This document shows positions 16,449-23,868 of a stretch of DNA of 23,868 nt, in pieces. Below the pieces are notes generated by a model. That model did no database searches. It was not told where the DNA came from and worked only from the letters and a program-made list of their open reading frames with translations. The DNA is from JAVVPO01 sp036655715 (lineage in GTDB: Bacteria > Bacillota > Clostridia > Lachnospirales > Cellulosilyticaceae), in contig JAVVPO010000036.1 in assembly GCA_036655715.1 (NCBI GenBank), positions 1-23,868 of the forward strand, written 5' to 3'. Each line of letters opens with the position of its first letter. Position 1 is the stretch's first letter. The position numbers and the translations under genes are program-made.

Positions 16449-16477
16449 AATATATCACTATCCACTAAATAATACAA
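16449..16477 (-). promoter_or_regulatory. Probable promoter of the second ABC transporter operon
   Basis: On the minus strand TTGTAT (16477-16472) and TATATT (16454-16449) are separated by 17 bases. The -10 matches five of six consensus positions and the -35 has the TTG core. Transcription would begin near 16442, leaving a leader of about 45 bases before the GTG at 16396. Confidence 0.5.
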
Positions 16478-16522
16478 TTAAAATATCTCTAATTTTCTAT
16501 ATTTGTATATTTTTTATTATTT

Positions 16523-16552
16523 TTAACAAAATATTTATCAACTTTTTATAAT
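16523..16552 (+). promoter_or_regulatory. Probable promoter of the DUF4838 hydrolase/ROK operon
   Basis: TTAACA (16523-16528) and TATAAT (16547-16552) are separated by 18 bases, matching five and six consensus positions. Transcription would begin near 16559, giving a leader of about 115 bases before the ATG at 16673. The two divergent -35 boxes are about 45 bases apart, close enough for shared control. Confidence 0.55.
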
Positions 16553-16619
16553 TTACTTTTTTCAAAACATACTATAAACTCAATCATAAAGCTTTTATCT
16601 ATGCTTTATTCTTTAATCT

Positions 16620-16642
16620 ATTAATTATATTTCTTAATTAAT
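16620..16642. promoter_or_regulatory. Inverted repeat ATTAATTA-N7-TAATTAAT, possible operator
   Basis: Perfect 8-base arms (16620-16627 and 16635-16642) with a 7-base spacer lie in the leader of the hydrolase gene, about 30 bases before its start and downstream of the putative promoter. The position suits repressor binding, and the ROK regulator encoded two genes on is the natural candidate. The low base complexity keeps confidence low. Confidence 0.35.
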
Positions 16643-16672
16643 CAACTTCACTTCTGAAAGGACTATATTAAT

Positions 16673-18595
16673 ATGAAAATAAATATTATTTTTAATACGC
16701 ATGATTCCGTTTTATCTTTTGCCGCAAATGAACTAGCTATCTATTTTAAAAAGATAGATTCTTATACTAATGTTTACTTAAATGATACCAACAACACACT
16801 TTACAGCCTTCATCTAGGAGTTCAAGATTGTACCTGCTCCCATTATTTATCACCTATAGATCCTTTATTCGATGATCAATATCATATGGAATTTACCAGT
16901 AAAAAAGGACTAATACTAGGTACTAATTCCCGTTCAGTTCTTTTAGGCACTTATAAATTACTTTATTTAATAGGTTGTAGATTTTTACAGCCCGGTAAAA
17001 AATATGAATCTATTCCTAGCCTAGATTTATCTTCCACTTTATTAAATCTAAACATCAATACTTCCTACACCTCCTCACTCAGACATAGAGGGGTATGCAT
17101 TGAAGGCTCTAATTCCATTGAAAATGTTTTAGACTTTATTGATTGGCTTCCAAAGCTTGGCTATAACTGCTTTTTTATACAATTTAAGATTCCTTATACA
17201 TTCTTTGATAGATGGTATAATCACACACTTAATCCACTTCTAGAAAAAGAAGGTTTTTCTATGGGGCAAGCTGAAAAATTTAACAACTTGATTAATGAGG
17301 CAATGAAACAAAGAGGTATTCTTCAGCACCGAGTTGGCCATGGCTGGACATGCGAGACCTTAGGTCTTCAAGACCTTGGTTGGCAAAAAAATAGTCACCA
17401 GTTAGCTGATGACAAAAAAGATTGGATTGCTTTGATTAATGGCAAACGAGAGTTTTTCAACGGTGTCCCTACTAATACCAATTTATGCTATTCAAACAAA
17501 GATGTCCAAGAAGCTTTGATTAATGGCATCTTAGAATATGCTACGTCTCACCCTACATGTGACTACTTACATATATGGCTTGCAGATGAACACAATAACC
17601 TCTGTGAATGTGATTCTTGCAAAAACACTTTACTTAGTGATCAGTATATTGCCATTTTAAATCTACTTGACGAAAAACTTACTCAGCTTAATCTTTCTAC
17701 TAAAATTGTATTCCTTCTCTATCAAGAACTTTTATGGGCCCCTCTTTTTGAGGCATTCAAGCACCAAGAACGCTTTGTCTTAATGTTCGCACCTATTAGT
17801 AGAACCTTTGAAAAAAGCTATAAAGACTGCATTATCTCTGATTTTACTCCTCCTTATACGAGAAATAAAATCACATTACCTAGTTCATTAGATGAAAATT
17901 TAGCATTCTTAAAAAGCTGGCAAGAAAAATTTGATGGGGATAGCTTTGTCTACGATTATCCTTTAGGCAGAGCCCATTATGGCGATGCAGGTTATCTAGC
18001 TATTTCAAAAATCATTAGTGATGATATTAAAACACTCAAAACTTTAGGTTTAAATGGTTATATTAGTTGCCAAGAACTACGTGTATCCTTACCTAACGCT
18101 TTACCAAATTATATCATGGGCCTTACACTGTTTGACTGTGAAGCTGACTTTGATTATTTAGTAGACGATTACTTTGCACATGCTTATTCTACCGGTCACC
18201 TAGTTTGCAAAGATTATTTATCTAAAATTTCCAAACTTTTTAGCTGTGATTATTTTAACTCAATCGGAAGCAGAACAAATGAACTACTTGCTACCCGCTA
18301 TAAAGAAGCTGCCATTGTATCTCAAGATTTTTTAGACCTATTACAAGCGGATACCTCTTTAGAAGACAACTATTTCATCAAAAAACTTTCTTTCCACGCT
18401 AATTATGTTACACTATTATCAGTAGCACTTCACCACCTCGCTATAGGCGATACAGCTAAAGCTCAAGAATACTATCTCATTTTTGCTCATTTTATCCAAA
18501 GCCATGAGAAGGATATTCAAGAATCTTTAGATGTCTACCGAGTAATAGAAGTTTCTACCAAATATACTGGCTTTACATTACCAGATTATTATTAA
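16673..18595 (+). CDS. DUF4838-containing glycoside hydrolase (GH163-like), cytoplasmic
   Basis: A 640-residue protein with no signal peptide. Residues about 1-115 look like the small alpha/beta domain found before GH67- and GH20-type barrels (ANELAIYFKKI, LHLGV, GLILGTNSRSVLLGTYKLLYLIGCRFLQPG reduced to its key residues G-G-R-Y-L-G-F-P). Residues about 130-480 resemble the DUF4838 barrel, including HIWLADEHNNLCECDSC (300-316) with acidic D305/E306 and the Cys-x-Cys-x-x-Cys cluster typical of the family. DUF4838 includes GH163, where characterised members are endo-beta-N-acetylglucosaminidases acting on N-glycans. Those are exported, so this cytoplasmic form probably trims imported fragments. 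The ATG at 16673 follows GAAAGGA. The ROK gene is 9 bases downstream and a sugar transporter is divergent. Family assignment is good; activity is inferred. Confidence 0.72.
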   Translation: MKINIIFNTHDSVLSFAANELAIYFKKIDSYTNVYLNDTNNTLYSLHLGVQDCTCSHYLSPIDPLFDDQYHMEFTSKKGLILGTNSRSVLLGTYKLLYLIGCRFLQPGKKYESIPSLDLSSTLLNLNINTSYTSSLRHRGVCIEGSNSIENVLDFIDWLPKLGYNCFFIQFKIPYTFFDRWYNHTLNPLLEKEGFSMGQAEKFNNLINEAMKQRGILQHRVGHGWTCETLGLQDLGWQKNSHQLADDKKDWIALINGKREFFNGVPTNTNLCYSNKDVQEALINGILEYATSHPTCDYLHIWLADEHNNLCECDSCKNTLLSDQYIAILNLLDEKLTQLNLSTKIVFLLYQELLWAPLFEAFKHQERFVLMFAPISRTFEKSYKDCIISDFTPPYTRNKITLPSSLDENLAFLKSWQEKFDGDSFVYDYPLGRAHYGDAGYLAISKIISDDIKTLKTLGLNGYISCQELRVSLPNALPNYIMGLTLFDCEADFDYLVDDYFAHAYSTGHLVCKDYLSKISKLFSCDYFNSIGSRTNELLATRYKEAAIVSQDFLDLLQADTSLEDNYFIKKLSFHANYVTLLSVALHHLAIGDTAKAQEYYLIFAHFIQSHEKDIQESLDVYRVIEVSTKYTGFTLPDYY

Positions 18596-18610
18596 AAGGA
18601 AGTAATGATT

Positions 18611-19807
18611 ATGGCATTTTATGTTCAATCACTTAATAAGCAATTTAATCGCAGCAAAATTCTACAACTCATTTTTAGAAACGGTCCTGTTTCAAGAGCA
18701 AGTATTGCAGAAGACAATAACTTGACCCCTGCAACCGTTACCACAAATGTAACCACACTTATTTCCGAGGGAATTGTAGAAGATATCGGCGAAGTTAAAT
18801 CTATGGATGAAACGACACTTGGACGCAAAAGAGTTCTTGTGGATGTTGTAGCCCATTACGCCTTTAGTATTGGATGCGAAATAACAGAAAAATACATTTC
18901 TATATGTATTATTGATTTAAAAGGAAATATATTACACAAAATCAATTTCACACCAACTACTATGCAAATCCAAACTATTACCCAAGTTATTATAGATAGT
19001 ATTAATCAGTTAATAGAACTCAGTTCCATTCCAAAAGAAAAAATAATAGGTATCGGCATCGCCCTTCCAGGTCATTACGATAAGCAAAACAATCATCTTA
19101 TTTCTAATCTTTCTCTTTGGAAAAACTTTTCTCTTAAAACTATTCAAGATGCTTTGAACTTTCAAATAGTATGCGAAAACAATGTACGTTGCATGGCTTG
19201 TGGTGAATACTTTTTCAACAAAGATAATTCCCCTGAAAGTTTTAATTTGTTCCACTTAGGTCGTGGTATATTTAATGCCAATATTATAAATGGCGAACTC
19301 TTTATGGGAACTAATTTCTTATCAGGCGAAATAGGGCATACCATTGTACAGCCTAATGGTATACTCTGCGAGTGTGGTAAACACGGATGTCTTCAGACTT
19401 ATTGTAGCGAGACATGGCTATTAAAAAAATGTAAGCTTATTTACGAAAATCTTAATACCTCTGTTTTAAGGCAACTTGTTTCTAACCCTGATGATATCAC
19501 CATTCATCACATCATTTTAGCTTATCAAATGGGTGATCCTTTGGTTTGTAATATCATTTCTGATATGATTAATTATTTAAGTATTACCTTGTCCAATATT
19601 ATGATTATAAATAACCCATCAAAAATATTATTTCATAGCGAAATATTTGAAAATGAATCTATCAAACAACAATTACTATCGTCTATTACACATCAACTTG
19701 ATTTTATAGATAACGATTTATGCAATACATTCGAGGTGCTACCTTACTCCATTAATAAAGGAGCTGTTGGCGCTGCTGCTTTAGCCATTAATGCATTCTT
19801 TATGTAA
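18611..19807 (+). CDS. ROK-family transcriptional repressor (NagC/XylR type)
   Basis: A regulator of about 398 residues. A winged helix-turn-helix (about residues 13-60, with SRASIAEDNNLTPATVTTNV) precedes a ROK sugar-sensing domain. The ROK zinc motif is intact: the His of GEIGH and the cysteines in CECGKHGC. The segment that in ROK kinases carries the catalytic Asp reads ENNVRC here, with Asn in place of the acidic residue, and the glycine-rich phosphate loop is degraded (GRGIFNANI). It should therefore bind sugar but not phosphorylate it. The frame is open from an ATG at 18605, but AGGAAG is only 2 bases from that codon and 8 bases from the ATG at 18611, which I prefer. It follows the hydrolase gene by a few bases and probably represses this operon and the divergent transporter. 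Confidence 0.9.
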   Translation: MAFYVQSLNKQFNRSKILQLIFRNGPVSRASIAEDNNLTPATVTTNVTTLISEGIVEDIGEVKSMDETTLGRKRVLVDVVAHYAFSIGCEITEKYISICIIDLKGNILHKINFTPTTMQIQTITQVIIDSINQLIELSSIPKEKIIGIGIALPGHYDKQNNHLISNLSLWKNFSLKTIQDALNFQIVCENNVRCMACGEYFFNKDNSPESFNLFHLGRGIFNANIINGELFMGTNFLSGEIGHTIVQPNGILCECGKHGCLQTYCSETWLLKKCKLIYENLNTSVLRQLVSNPDDITIHHIILAYQMGDPLVCNIISDMINYLSITLSNIMIINNPSKILFHSEIFENESIKQQLLSSITHQLDFIDNDLCNTFEVLPYSINKGAVGAAALAINAFFM

Positions 19808-19858
19808 TAGAAATAGAGTAAACCAAGCGCATTGCTTGTTTACTCTATTTCTATTACA
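19803..19858. terminator. Long bidirectional terminator between convergent operons
   Basis: Arms at 19803-19828 and 19834-19858 pair over 25 bases with a single bulged C, around a 5-base loop. The hairpin begins inside the stop codon of the ROK gene. On either strand the closing arm is rich in U. It lies between the ROK gene and the convergent oxidoreductase gene, so it can stop transcription from both sides. Confidence 0.8.
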
Positions 19859-19966
19859 TTCTAAACTATTAAGAATTTTTCAAGTAATATCTTCAAAATT
19901 TAATATTATATCTACTCTAATCCCACACCAGTCGCCGCTTCGCCGTCTGGCATAAATATGTTCTCT

Positions 19967-21055
19967 TTACAAGCCACGAACCATAGACTCTATACATTCT
20001 ACCTGAGATTCAATCCTTACATGTTTTCCACTTACTGCACTAGTCTCAAATCCACTCATTATTTCTAACACATGGTAAGTTAACTCACTACTTGCACGAC
20101 TCTTTCTACCTATTTGAATAGCTTTCGCCATGTCCGCTAAGCCTAGCGCCCTACTATTCTCTTTATAATCATGAGTTAATGGAATTTCTTTAAATCCTTC
20201 TTCTTTCGTTCTGTATAATCTCACAGGTCCGTCAAAGGTGTTAGGGTCTGGCACTGATAGTGTTCCCTCTGAACCATAGATTTCTATTCTAGGTACTTCT
20301 GCCGTCATGACATCAAAGGTTGTAAATATTGTTCCTATAGCACCTGACTCAAACTGCATTAATCCCGTAGTATATGTTGGTACGTCTACATCAACTATTT
20401 CCCCATATTTAGGCTGACTTGTAATGATCCTTTGCGGGAATGAAATACGTGACATACCTGTGACAGTTTGCACGCCGCCTAATAGACTCACTAATGCCGT
20501 TATATAATAAGGTCCCATATCCATCATAGGTCCACCACCATGTTTATAGTAAAACTCCGGATCTGGATGCCATGATTCATGTCCCCTACATACCATGAAG
20601 GCACTTGCCCCTACTGGTGTCCCTATAAATCCTGCATCTATTAACTTACGGCAAGTTTGGAGCCCTGCTCCTAAGAAAGTATCTGGCGCTCCGCCTATTC
20701 GCACATTACTTTCTTTAGCTAGGGCTACAAGTTCTTTTCCTTCTTCTAGTGTAGCTGCTAAAGGTTTTTCAGAATAAACATGTTTCTTAGCTTTAATGGC
20801 TTCTTTTGTTACCCCATAATGCTCATAAGGTCTAGTGAGATTTAGTACAATATCTACTTCTTCATCTGCAAAAAGTTCGTACATATCTGCATACAACTTA
20901 GGCATATGATATTCTTCTACTGCCTTCTTAGCTTTTTCTTCTATCAGGTCACATACCCCAATAATCTCTATCTCTTTAAATAAGTTAGTAATATTTTTCA
21001 AGTAAATACCACTAATATCCCCGCATCCAACTATACCAATCTTAATTGTACTCAT
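19967..21055 (-). CDS. Gfo/Idh/MocA-family NAD(P)-dependent oxidoreductase
   Basis: A 362-residue sugar dehydrogenase-like enzyme. The N-terminal Rossmann fold has GIVGCGDISG (7-16) for the dinucleotide, and the EKP motif lies at 96-98 (SEKPLA) with the active-site Lys97. The C-terminal substrate domain has GGGPMMDMGPYY (173-184). Asp179 is conserved, but the usual catalytic His position is Tyr183, as in one known subgroup of this family. It likely oxidises or reduces a hydroxyl of a sugar or sugar derivative in the cytoplasm. The ATG at 21055 follows GGGGGGAG, which begins within a few bases of the ThuA-like gene's stop. It is the last of a three-gene operon. A GC-rich stretch directly follows its stop codon. 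The substrate is unknown. Confidence 0.92.
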   Translation of the reverse strand: MSTIKIGIVGCGDISGIYLKNITNLFKEIEIIGVCDLIEEKAKKAVEEYHMPKLYADMYELFADEEVDIVLNLTRPYEHYGVTKEAIKAKKHVYSEKPLAATLEEGKELVALAKESNVRIGGAPDTFLGAGLQTCRKLIDAGFIGTPVGASAFMVCRGHESWHPDPEFYYKHGGGPMMDMGPYYITALVSLLGGVQTVTGMSRISFPQRIITSQPKYGEIVDVDVPTYTTGLMQFESGAIGTIFTTFDVMTAEVPRIEIYGSEGTLSVPDPNTFDGPVRLYRTKEEGFKEIPLTHDYKENSRALGLADMAKAIQIGRKSRASSELTYHVLEIMSGFETSAVSGKHVRIESQVECIESMVRGL

Positions 21056-21070
21056 CTATAGCTCCCCCCA

Positions 21071-21793
21071 TTAATACATTTTTTGGTTATTCTCGAACTT
21101 CTGCGTAGTGAGTTTATTTGTAATTGCTATCTCTTTACCCTCGGCTGCCCATAGCATACCTCTTCTCACCATCTCTTCTGATGAAGGTGATTGTTCAAAT
21201 ACATCATCATGGTGTCCTAGCGAACAATAAAACACTCTTCCATTTCCCCAATTTTTGGTCCATGCTACTGGCATATCTACTGGTTTGTTTGAAATATGAT
21301 AATAACTGACTAAAGGAAATCTTGTTGTAGCTAGTATTTCTATAGATGGGTCTATATGTAAGTAGTAGTGCTCACTCTTCACTCTAAAATCCTCTATACC
21401 ATCAGTAATAGGACTAGACCCCTTACAAATATTAACCATATATTCTATGCCATCTCCGCCTGGATGACTAACCCATTGTCCGCCCGTCATAAATTGCCAT
21501 TCTGTATCATTCCTAAAGGAATCACACATTCCTCCATGACATCCTGCAAGGCCCACTCCAGAACCTACTGCTAATGCTACATTATGGGACTGATCTTTCG
21601 TAATAGTCCCCATAGTCCAGCAAGCTACAATAAGCTCTAAACTTTTTAGGTAATCTATGTTCTCCAATACTTCTAGCGTATCTGCTATGTGTACCTCAAA
21701 GTTTTCTGCCTCTAATAACCTTTTAAATCTTTTAGATACTAGTTCTGGTTCATGCCCATCCCATCCACCTTGGATAATAAGTACTTTTTTCAT
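21071..21793 (-). CDS. ThuA-like domain protein
   Basis: A 240-residue protein of the ThuA (trehalose utilisation) family, which has a class I glutamine-amidotransferase-like fold. Recognisable parts are the N-terminal VLIIQGGWDGHEP, the GLAGCHGGMCDSF block (81-93, with conserved His86), GGQWVSHPGG (104-113), SEHYYLHIDPS (140-150) and the late VFYCSLGHHDD. It has no signal peptide. In rhizobia ThuA works with a Gfo/Idh-type ThuB on keto-disaccharides. Here it sits between two Gfo/Idh genes with short gaps on both sides (12-15 bases), which argues that it acts in the same pathway. The ATG at 21793 follows AGGAGGAG. Its exact chemistry is not established from sequence. Confidence 0.85.
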   Translation of the reverse strand: MKKVLIIQGGWDGHEPELVSKRFKRLLEAENFEVHIADTLEVLENIDYLKSLELIVACWTMGTITKDQSHNVALAVGSGVGLAGCHGGMCDSFRNDTEWQFMTGGQWVSHPGGDGIEYMVNICKGSSPITDGIEDFRVKSEHYYLHIDPSIEILATTRFPLVSYYHISNKPVDMPVAWTKNWGNGRVFYCSLGHHDDVFEQSPSSEEMVRRGMLWAAEGKEIAITNKLTTQKFENNQKMY

Positions 21794-21805
21794 AGACTCC
21801 TCCTA

Positions 21806-22861
21806 TTAAATATGGCATTTAACAGTTTGACCTGTTTTTGCCGATTCAAATACTGCATCAACGACTTGCATACTTCTTAATGCTTGCTCTGGTTTAACAA
21901 TAAGCTCTTCTTTCCCATCTAGTACCCCTACTATGTTCTGATAGTAATCAGTCCAGTTACTTTCTACCTCTGGCAATGCTATCTCCTCGGTGGTTTGCTT
22001 AGGCCTTGGCGCCATCGTCCGAGTTGGACCGGCTTCTGTATAGACAATTTCATCATCCCATGCCATCTGCTCATCTGTTTGCAGCTTGACAATCTTTCCT
22101 TCACAATTCCAATTTTCTATAACTGCAGTGCCTTCTTTACAACACATATGCCAGCGAGGCTGGTTAATAAAACAGTTTGTTGCTACTTCTATAAGCACTG
22201 AAAGATTATTTTCAAATCTTATAGACATCTTAAAATTATCATCTACTTCCTCACAGAATATAGAAAATAAATGTGCAGAGATCTCCTTCACAGGGCTTGA
22301 TACCATAGTTAATATTTGATCGATCAGATGAACTCCCCAGTCTAATACCATTCCTCCACCATTTACTTGATGCCCACGCCAACCATGCATGGCTCTTCTT
22401 GACCCTTGTACTCTAGTTTCTATGTAATACGGTTCCCCTATTATGTTATTTTCTAAAATTTTCTTGATGATCACGTAGTCTTTATCCCATCTGCGATTCT
22501 GATGAACTGAAAATAACTTACCAGTCTCTTGTCTCACCGTGATTATCTCTTCAAGTTCTTTTGCATTCATAGCTACTGGTTTTTCACAAACTACATTTTT
22601 ATTAGCACGCATACACCTACAAGCTAAATCTTTATGAAAATTATTCGGTGTTGCTATAGTCACTATATCTACAGTCTCATCACACAGAAGTTCTTCTAAA
22701 CTCCCATATCTTTTTATGCCATTATCTTCCGCCTTTTCACCCATATCTTGTCTTATATCATAGGCACCTACTACCTCTATTCCAACTACTCGTTCGCTTA
22801 TATTCTTATGATGCCATTCTCCCATGCCACCATAGCCAATTATCGCTAATCTATATCCCAT
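21806..22861 (-). CDS. Gfo/Idh/MocA-family NAD(P)-dependent oxidoreductase
   Basis: A 351-residue enzyme and the first gene of its operon. The Rossmann motif is GYGGMG (9-14), EKP is at 93-95 (CEKPVA), and the substrate domain has GGGMVLDWGVHLID (168-181) with conserved Asp174 and His178, the expected catalytic pair. It therefore differs from the second oxidoreductase of the operon, which has Tyr at the His position. The two are distinct paralogues, not recent duplicates. It probably oxidises a sugar or glycoside hydroxyl with NAD(P). The ATG at 22861 follows AAGGAGTG. The divergent AraC-type regulator 150 bases away is the likely controller. Confidence 0.93.
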   Translation of the reverse strand: MGYRLAIIGYGGMGEWHHKNISERVVGIEVVGAYDIRQDMGEKAEDNGIKRYGSLEELLCDETVDIVTIATPNNFHKDLACRCMRANKNVVCEKPVAMNAKELEEIITVRQETGKLFSVHQNRRWDKDYVIIKKILENNIIGEPYYIETRVQGSRRAMHGWRGHQVNGGGMVLDWGVHLIDQILTMVSSPVKEISAHLFSIFCEEVDDNFKMSIRFENNLSVLIEVATNCFINQPRWHMCCKEGTAVIENWNCEGKIVKLQTDEQMAWDDEIVYTEAGPTRTMAPRPKQTTEEIALPEVESNWTDYYQNIVGVLDGKEELIVKPEQALRSMQVVDAVFESAKTGQTVKCHI

Positions 22862-22980
22862 CTTACTTTCACTCCTTATTCAGTACTTAATCTTTACTCA
22901 CTCTCATCGTAACATATCCTTATTTTATTTACTCGTAATCTATTAGCCTTGACTAGACAATTATTGCTATTTTTTATACA

Positions 22981-22993
22981 ATAGTATTACTAT
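22981..22993. promoter_or_regulatory. 13-bp palindrome before the AraC-type gene, possible operator
   Basis: ATAGTA and TACTAT flank a single T, a perfect palindrome ending 3 bases before the ribosome binding site. It is itself bracketed by two TATACAA direct repeats (22975-22981 and 22991-22997, 16 bases apart). A regulator bound here would block translation start or transcription of its own gene. Autoregulation is inferred. Confidence 0.35.
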
Positions 22994-23011
22994 ACAAAAA
23001 GGAGATTAAAA

Positions 23012-23818
23012 TTGATTCCTCACTTTCAGAACTTCAAACATGTCCAATCTTTTATTGCTTATGAAGCGCATAATCTTTCCTTTATCCCTCATATTCATAG
23101 TCACTATGAACTAGTCTACGTCACCCAGGGTAGTGTTCAAGTAACAGTAGATTCTATAACCTATGACCTCTCTCCACATGATTTATGTTTTATCGCAAGT
23201 CATAGCCTTCATAGTTTTCATACGCCTCATTTTTCCAACTGTATTCTTGTCATTATCGATACACAATATATCACGTCTTTCACTACAGAGCTTCAAAAGA
23301 AAAAAATAGCTTCACCTCTTATTTCATTTAAACCTTATCAAGAAGAATTACATCAGTGTATATCCATTCTTTCCAAGTCTAACCCTACTACATCTAATCA
23401 ACTCATATTAAAAGGTTATCTCTGTATCTTATTAGGTAGAATCTATGAATGTAGTACTTTACTCCCCAAGACCCATACATACTTATCTACACTAGAATCT
23501 ATTCTTATTTATATGAATGAACATTACACAACTTCACTAACCCTTAGCCAAGTAGCCTCTGATTTAAATTTATCAAAATATTACTTATCAAAATTATTTA
23601 ATACACATTTAGGCTATGGGTTTAATGAATATCTCAATCATCTACGTATTAACCTCGCTAAAAATCTTCTTCTAGAATCTCATTCATCTATTACATCAAT
23701 ATCTTATGAATGCGGCTTTGAAAATCAGCGAAGTTTTAATAGAGCTTTTAAAACCATTACTCATTTTACACCAAGCGAATATCGCTCTAACTATCAAAAT
23801 AGAGAGCTATCTAAATAA
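23012..23818 (+). CDS. AraC-family transcriptional regulator with cupin sensor domain
   Basis: A 268-residue regulator. Residues about 15-90 form the cupin-like sugar-sensing half (HIHSHYELVYVTQGSVQV and following). Residues about 160-258 form the double helix-turn-helix, with LTLSQVASDLNLSKYYLSKLF and the family signature ISYECGFENQRSFNRAFKTITHFTPSEYR split over 229-257. The start is a TTG at 23012: AAAAAGGAG lies 7 bases upstream and no in-frame ATG occurs before the DNA-binding half. It is divergent from the oxidoreductase/ThuA operon and likely activates it when an inducer binds the cupin. The inducer is unknown. Confidence 0.92.
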   Translation: MIPHFQNFKHVQSFIAYEAHNLSFIPHIHSHYELVYVTQGSVQVTVDSITYDLSPHDLCFIASHSLHSFHTPHFSNCILVIIDTQYITSFTTELQKKKIASPLISFKPYQEELHQCISILSKSNPTTSNQLILKGYLCILLGRIYECSTLLPKTHTYLSTLESILIYMNEHYTTSLTLSQVASDLNLSKYYLSKLFNTHLGYGFNEYLNHLRINLAKNLLLESHSSITSISYECGFENQRSFNRAFKTITHFTPSEYRSNYQNRELSK

Positions 23819-23836
23819 ATATTTTTATTTGTTTAA
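23815..23836 (+). terminator. Weak AT-only hairpin after the AraC-type gene
   Basis: AAATAAA and TTTATTT flank a 4-base loop and are followed by GTTTAAT. The hairpin overlaps the stop codon. With no G-C pairs the stem is weak, so this is only a candidate terminator. The remaining 30 bases of the window show nothing else. Confidence 0.3.
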
Positions 23837-23868
23837 TACAGAAAATGACTCAAATAATATTATCATCG

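Noticed and set aside
18605..18610. ATG at 18605 as the start of the ROK gene
   Set aside because: It is only 2 bases from the AGGAAG site, whereas the ATG at 18611 is 8 bases away; the upstream codon remains possible but less likely.
22949..22980. TTGACT and TATACA as a promoter for the AraC-type gene
   Set aside because: The spacer is 20 bases, too long for a normal sigma-A promoter, so I do not list it as a feature though it may contribute.
1..23868. CRISPR arrays, tRNA or rRNA genes, insertion sequences, prophage genes, defence systems and known riboswitches
   Set aside because: No repeat-spacer pattern, cloverleaf, transposase, phage or nuclease-toxin gene, or recognisable aptamer was seen on either strand.

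Overview
This is an AT-rich chromosomal segment of a low-GC Gram-positive anaerobe, most likely a clostridial fibre or glycan degrader of the Lachnospirales type. That placement is inferred from strong purine-rich ribosome binding sites (AGGAGG and GGGGG types), YesM/YesN-type two-component regulators, carbohydrate ABC transporters without an ATPase gene, ROK and AraC regulators, and lipoprotein binding proteins. I see no phage, insertion sequence, CRISPR array, tRNA or rRNA. It reads as ordinary chromosome packed with sugar-uptake and glycan-processing loci, and no intergenic gap exceeds 300 bases.

Region 1 (1-9463, all minus strand) is one sugar locus. Read in transcription order it holds a YesM-type sensor kinase overlapping a YesN-type response regulator, then a lipoprotein sugar-binding protein, two permeases, a phosphohexomutase, a GH3 beta-N-acetylglucosaminidase/phosphorylase-like enzyme, and the first 29 codons of an unidentified gene that runs off the window. 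The binding-protein promoter has an extended -10, a poor -35, and tandem 10-bp repeats abutting the -35, which suggests activation by the response regulator. A plausible pathway is import of an N-acetylhexosamine-containing oligosaccharide, phosphorolysis by the GH3 enzyme, and isomerisation of the sugar 1-phosphate by the mutase.

Region 2 (9464-12709, minus) holds housekeeping-type genes: a membrane-anchored metallophosphoesterase and a full-length RecQ helicase.

Region 3 (12890-19860) is a second sugar locus built around divergent promoters. A minus-strand operon encodes two permeases followed by a lipoprotein binding protein, the reverse gene order of region 1. A plus-strand operon encodes a cytoplasmic DUF4838/GH163-like glycoside hydrolase and a ROK-family repressor that lacks the kinase catalytic residue. 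A long inverted repeat ends this operon and also faces the next, convergent operon.

Region 4 (19917-23868) is a minus-strand trio, Gfo/Idh/MocA oxidoreductase, ThuA-like protein, Gfo/Idh/MocA oxidoreductase, controlled by a divergent AraC-type regulator. This set resembles pathways that handle sugars through keto intermediates.

Neither transporter has an ATPase gene here, so both probably use a shared MsmX/UgpC-type ATPase encoded elsewhere. No component is clearly of an undescribed type. The most interesting points are the GH3-mutase pairing, the regulatory repeats before the binding-protein gene, the cytoplasmic DUF4838 enzyme, and the two-oxidoreductase-plus-ThuA operon.
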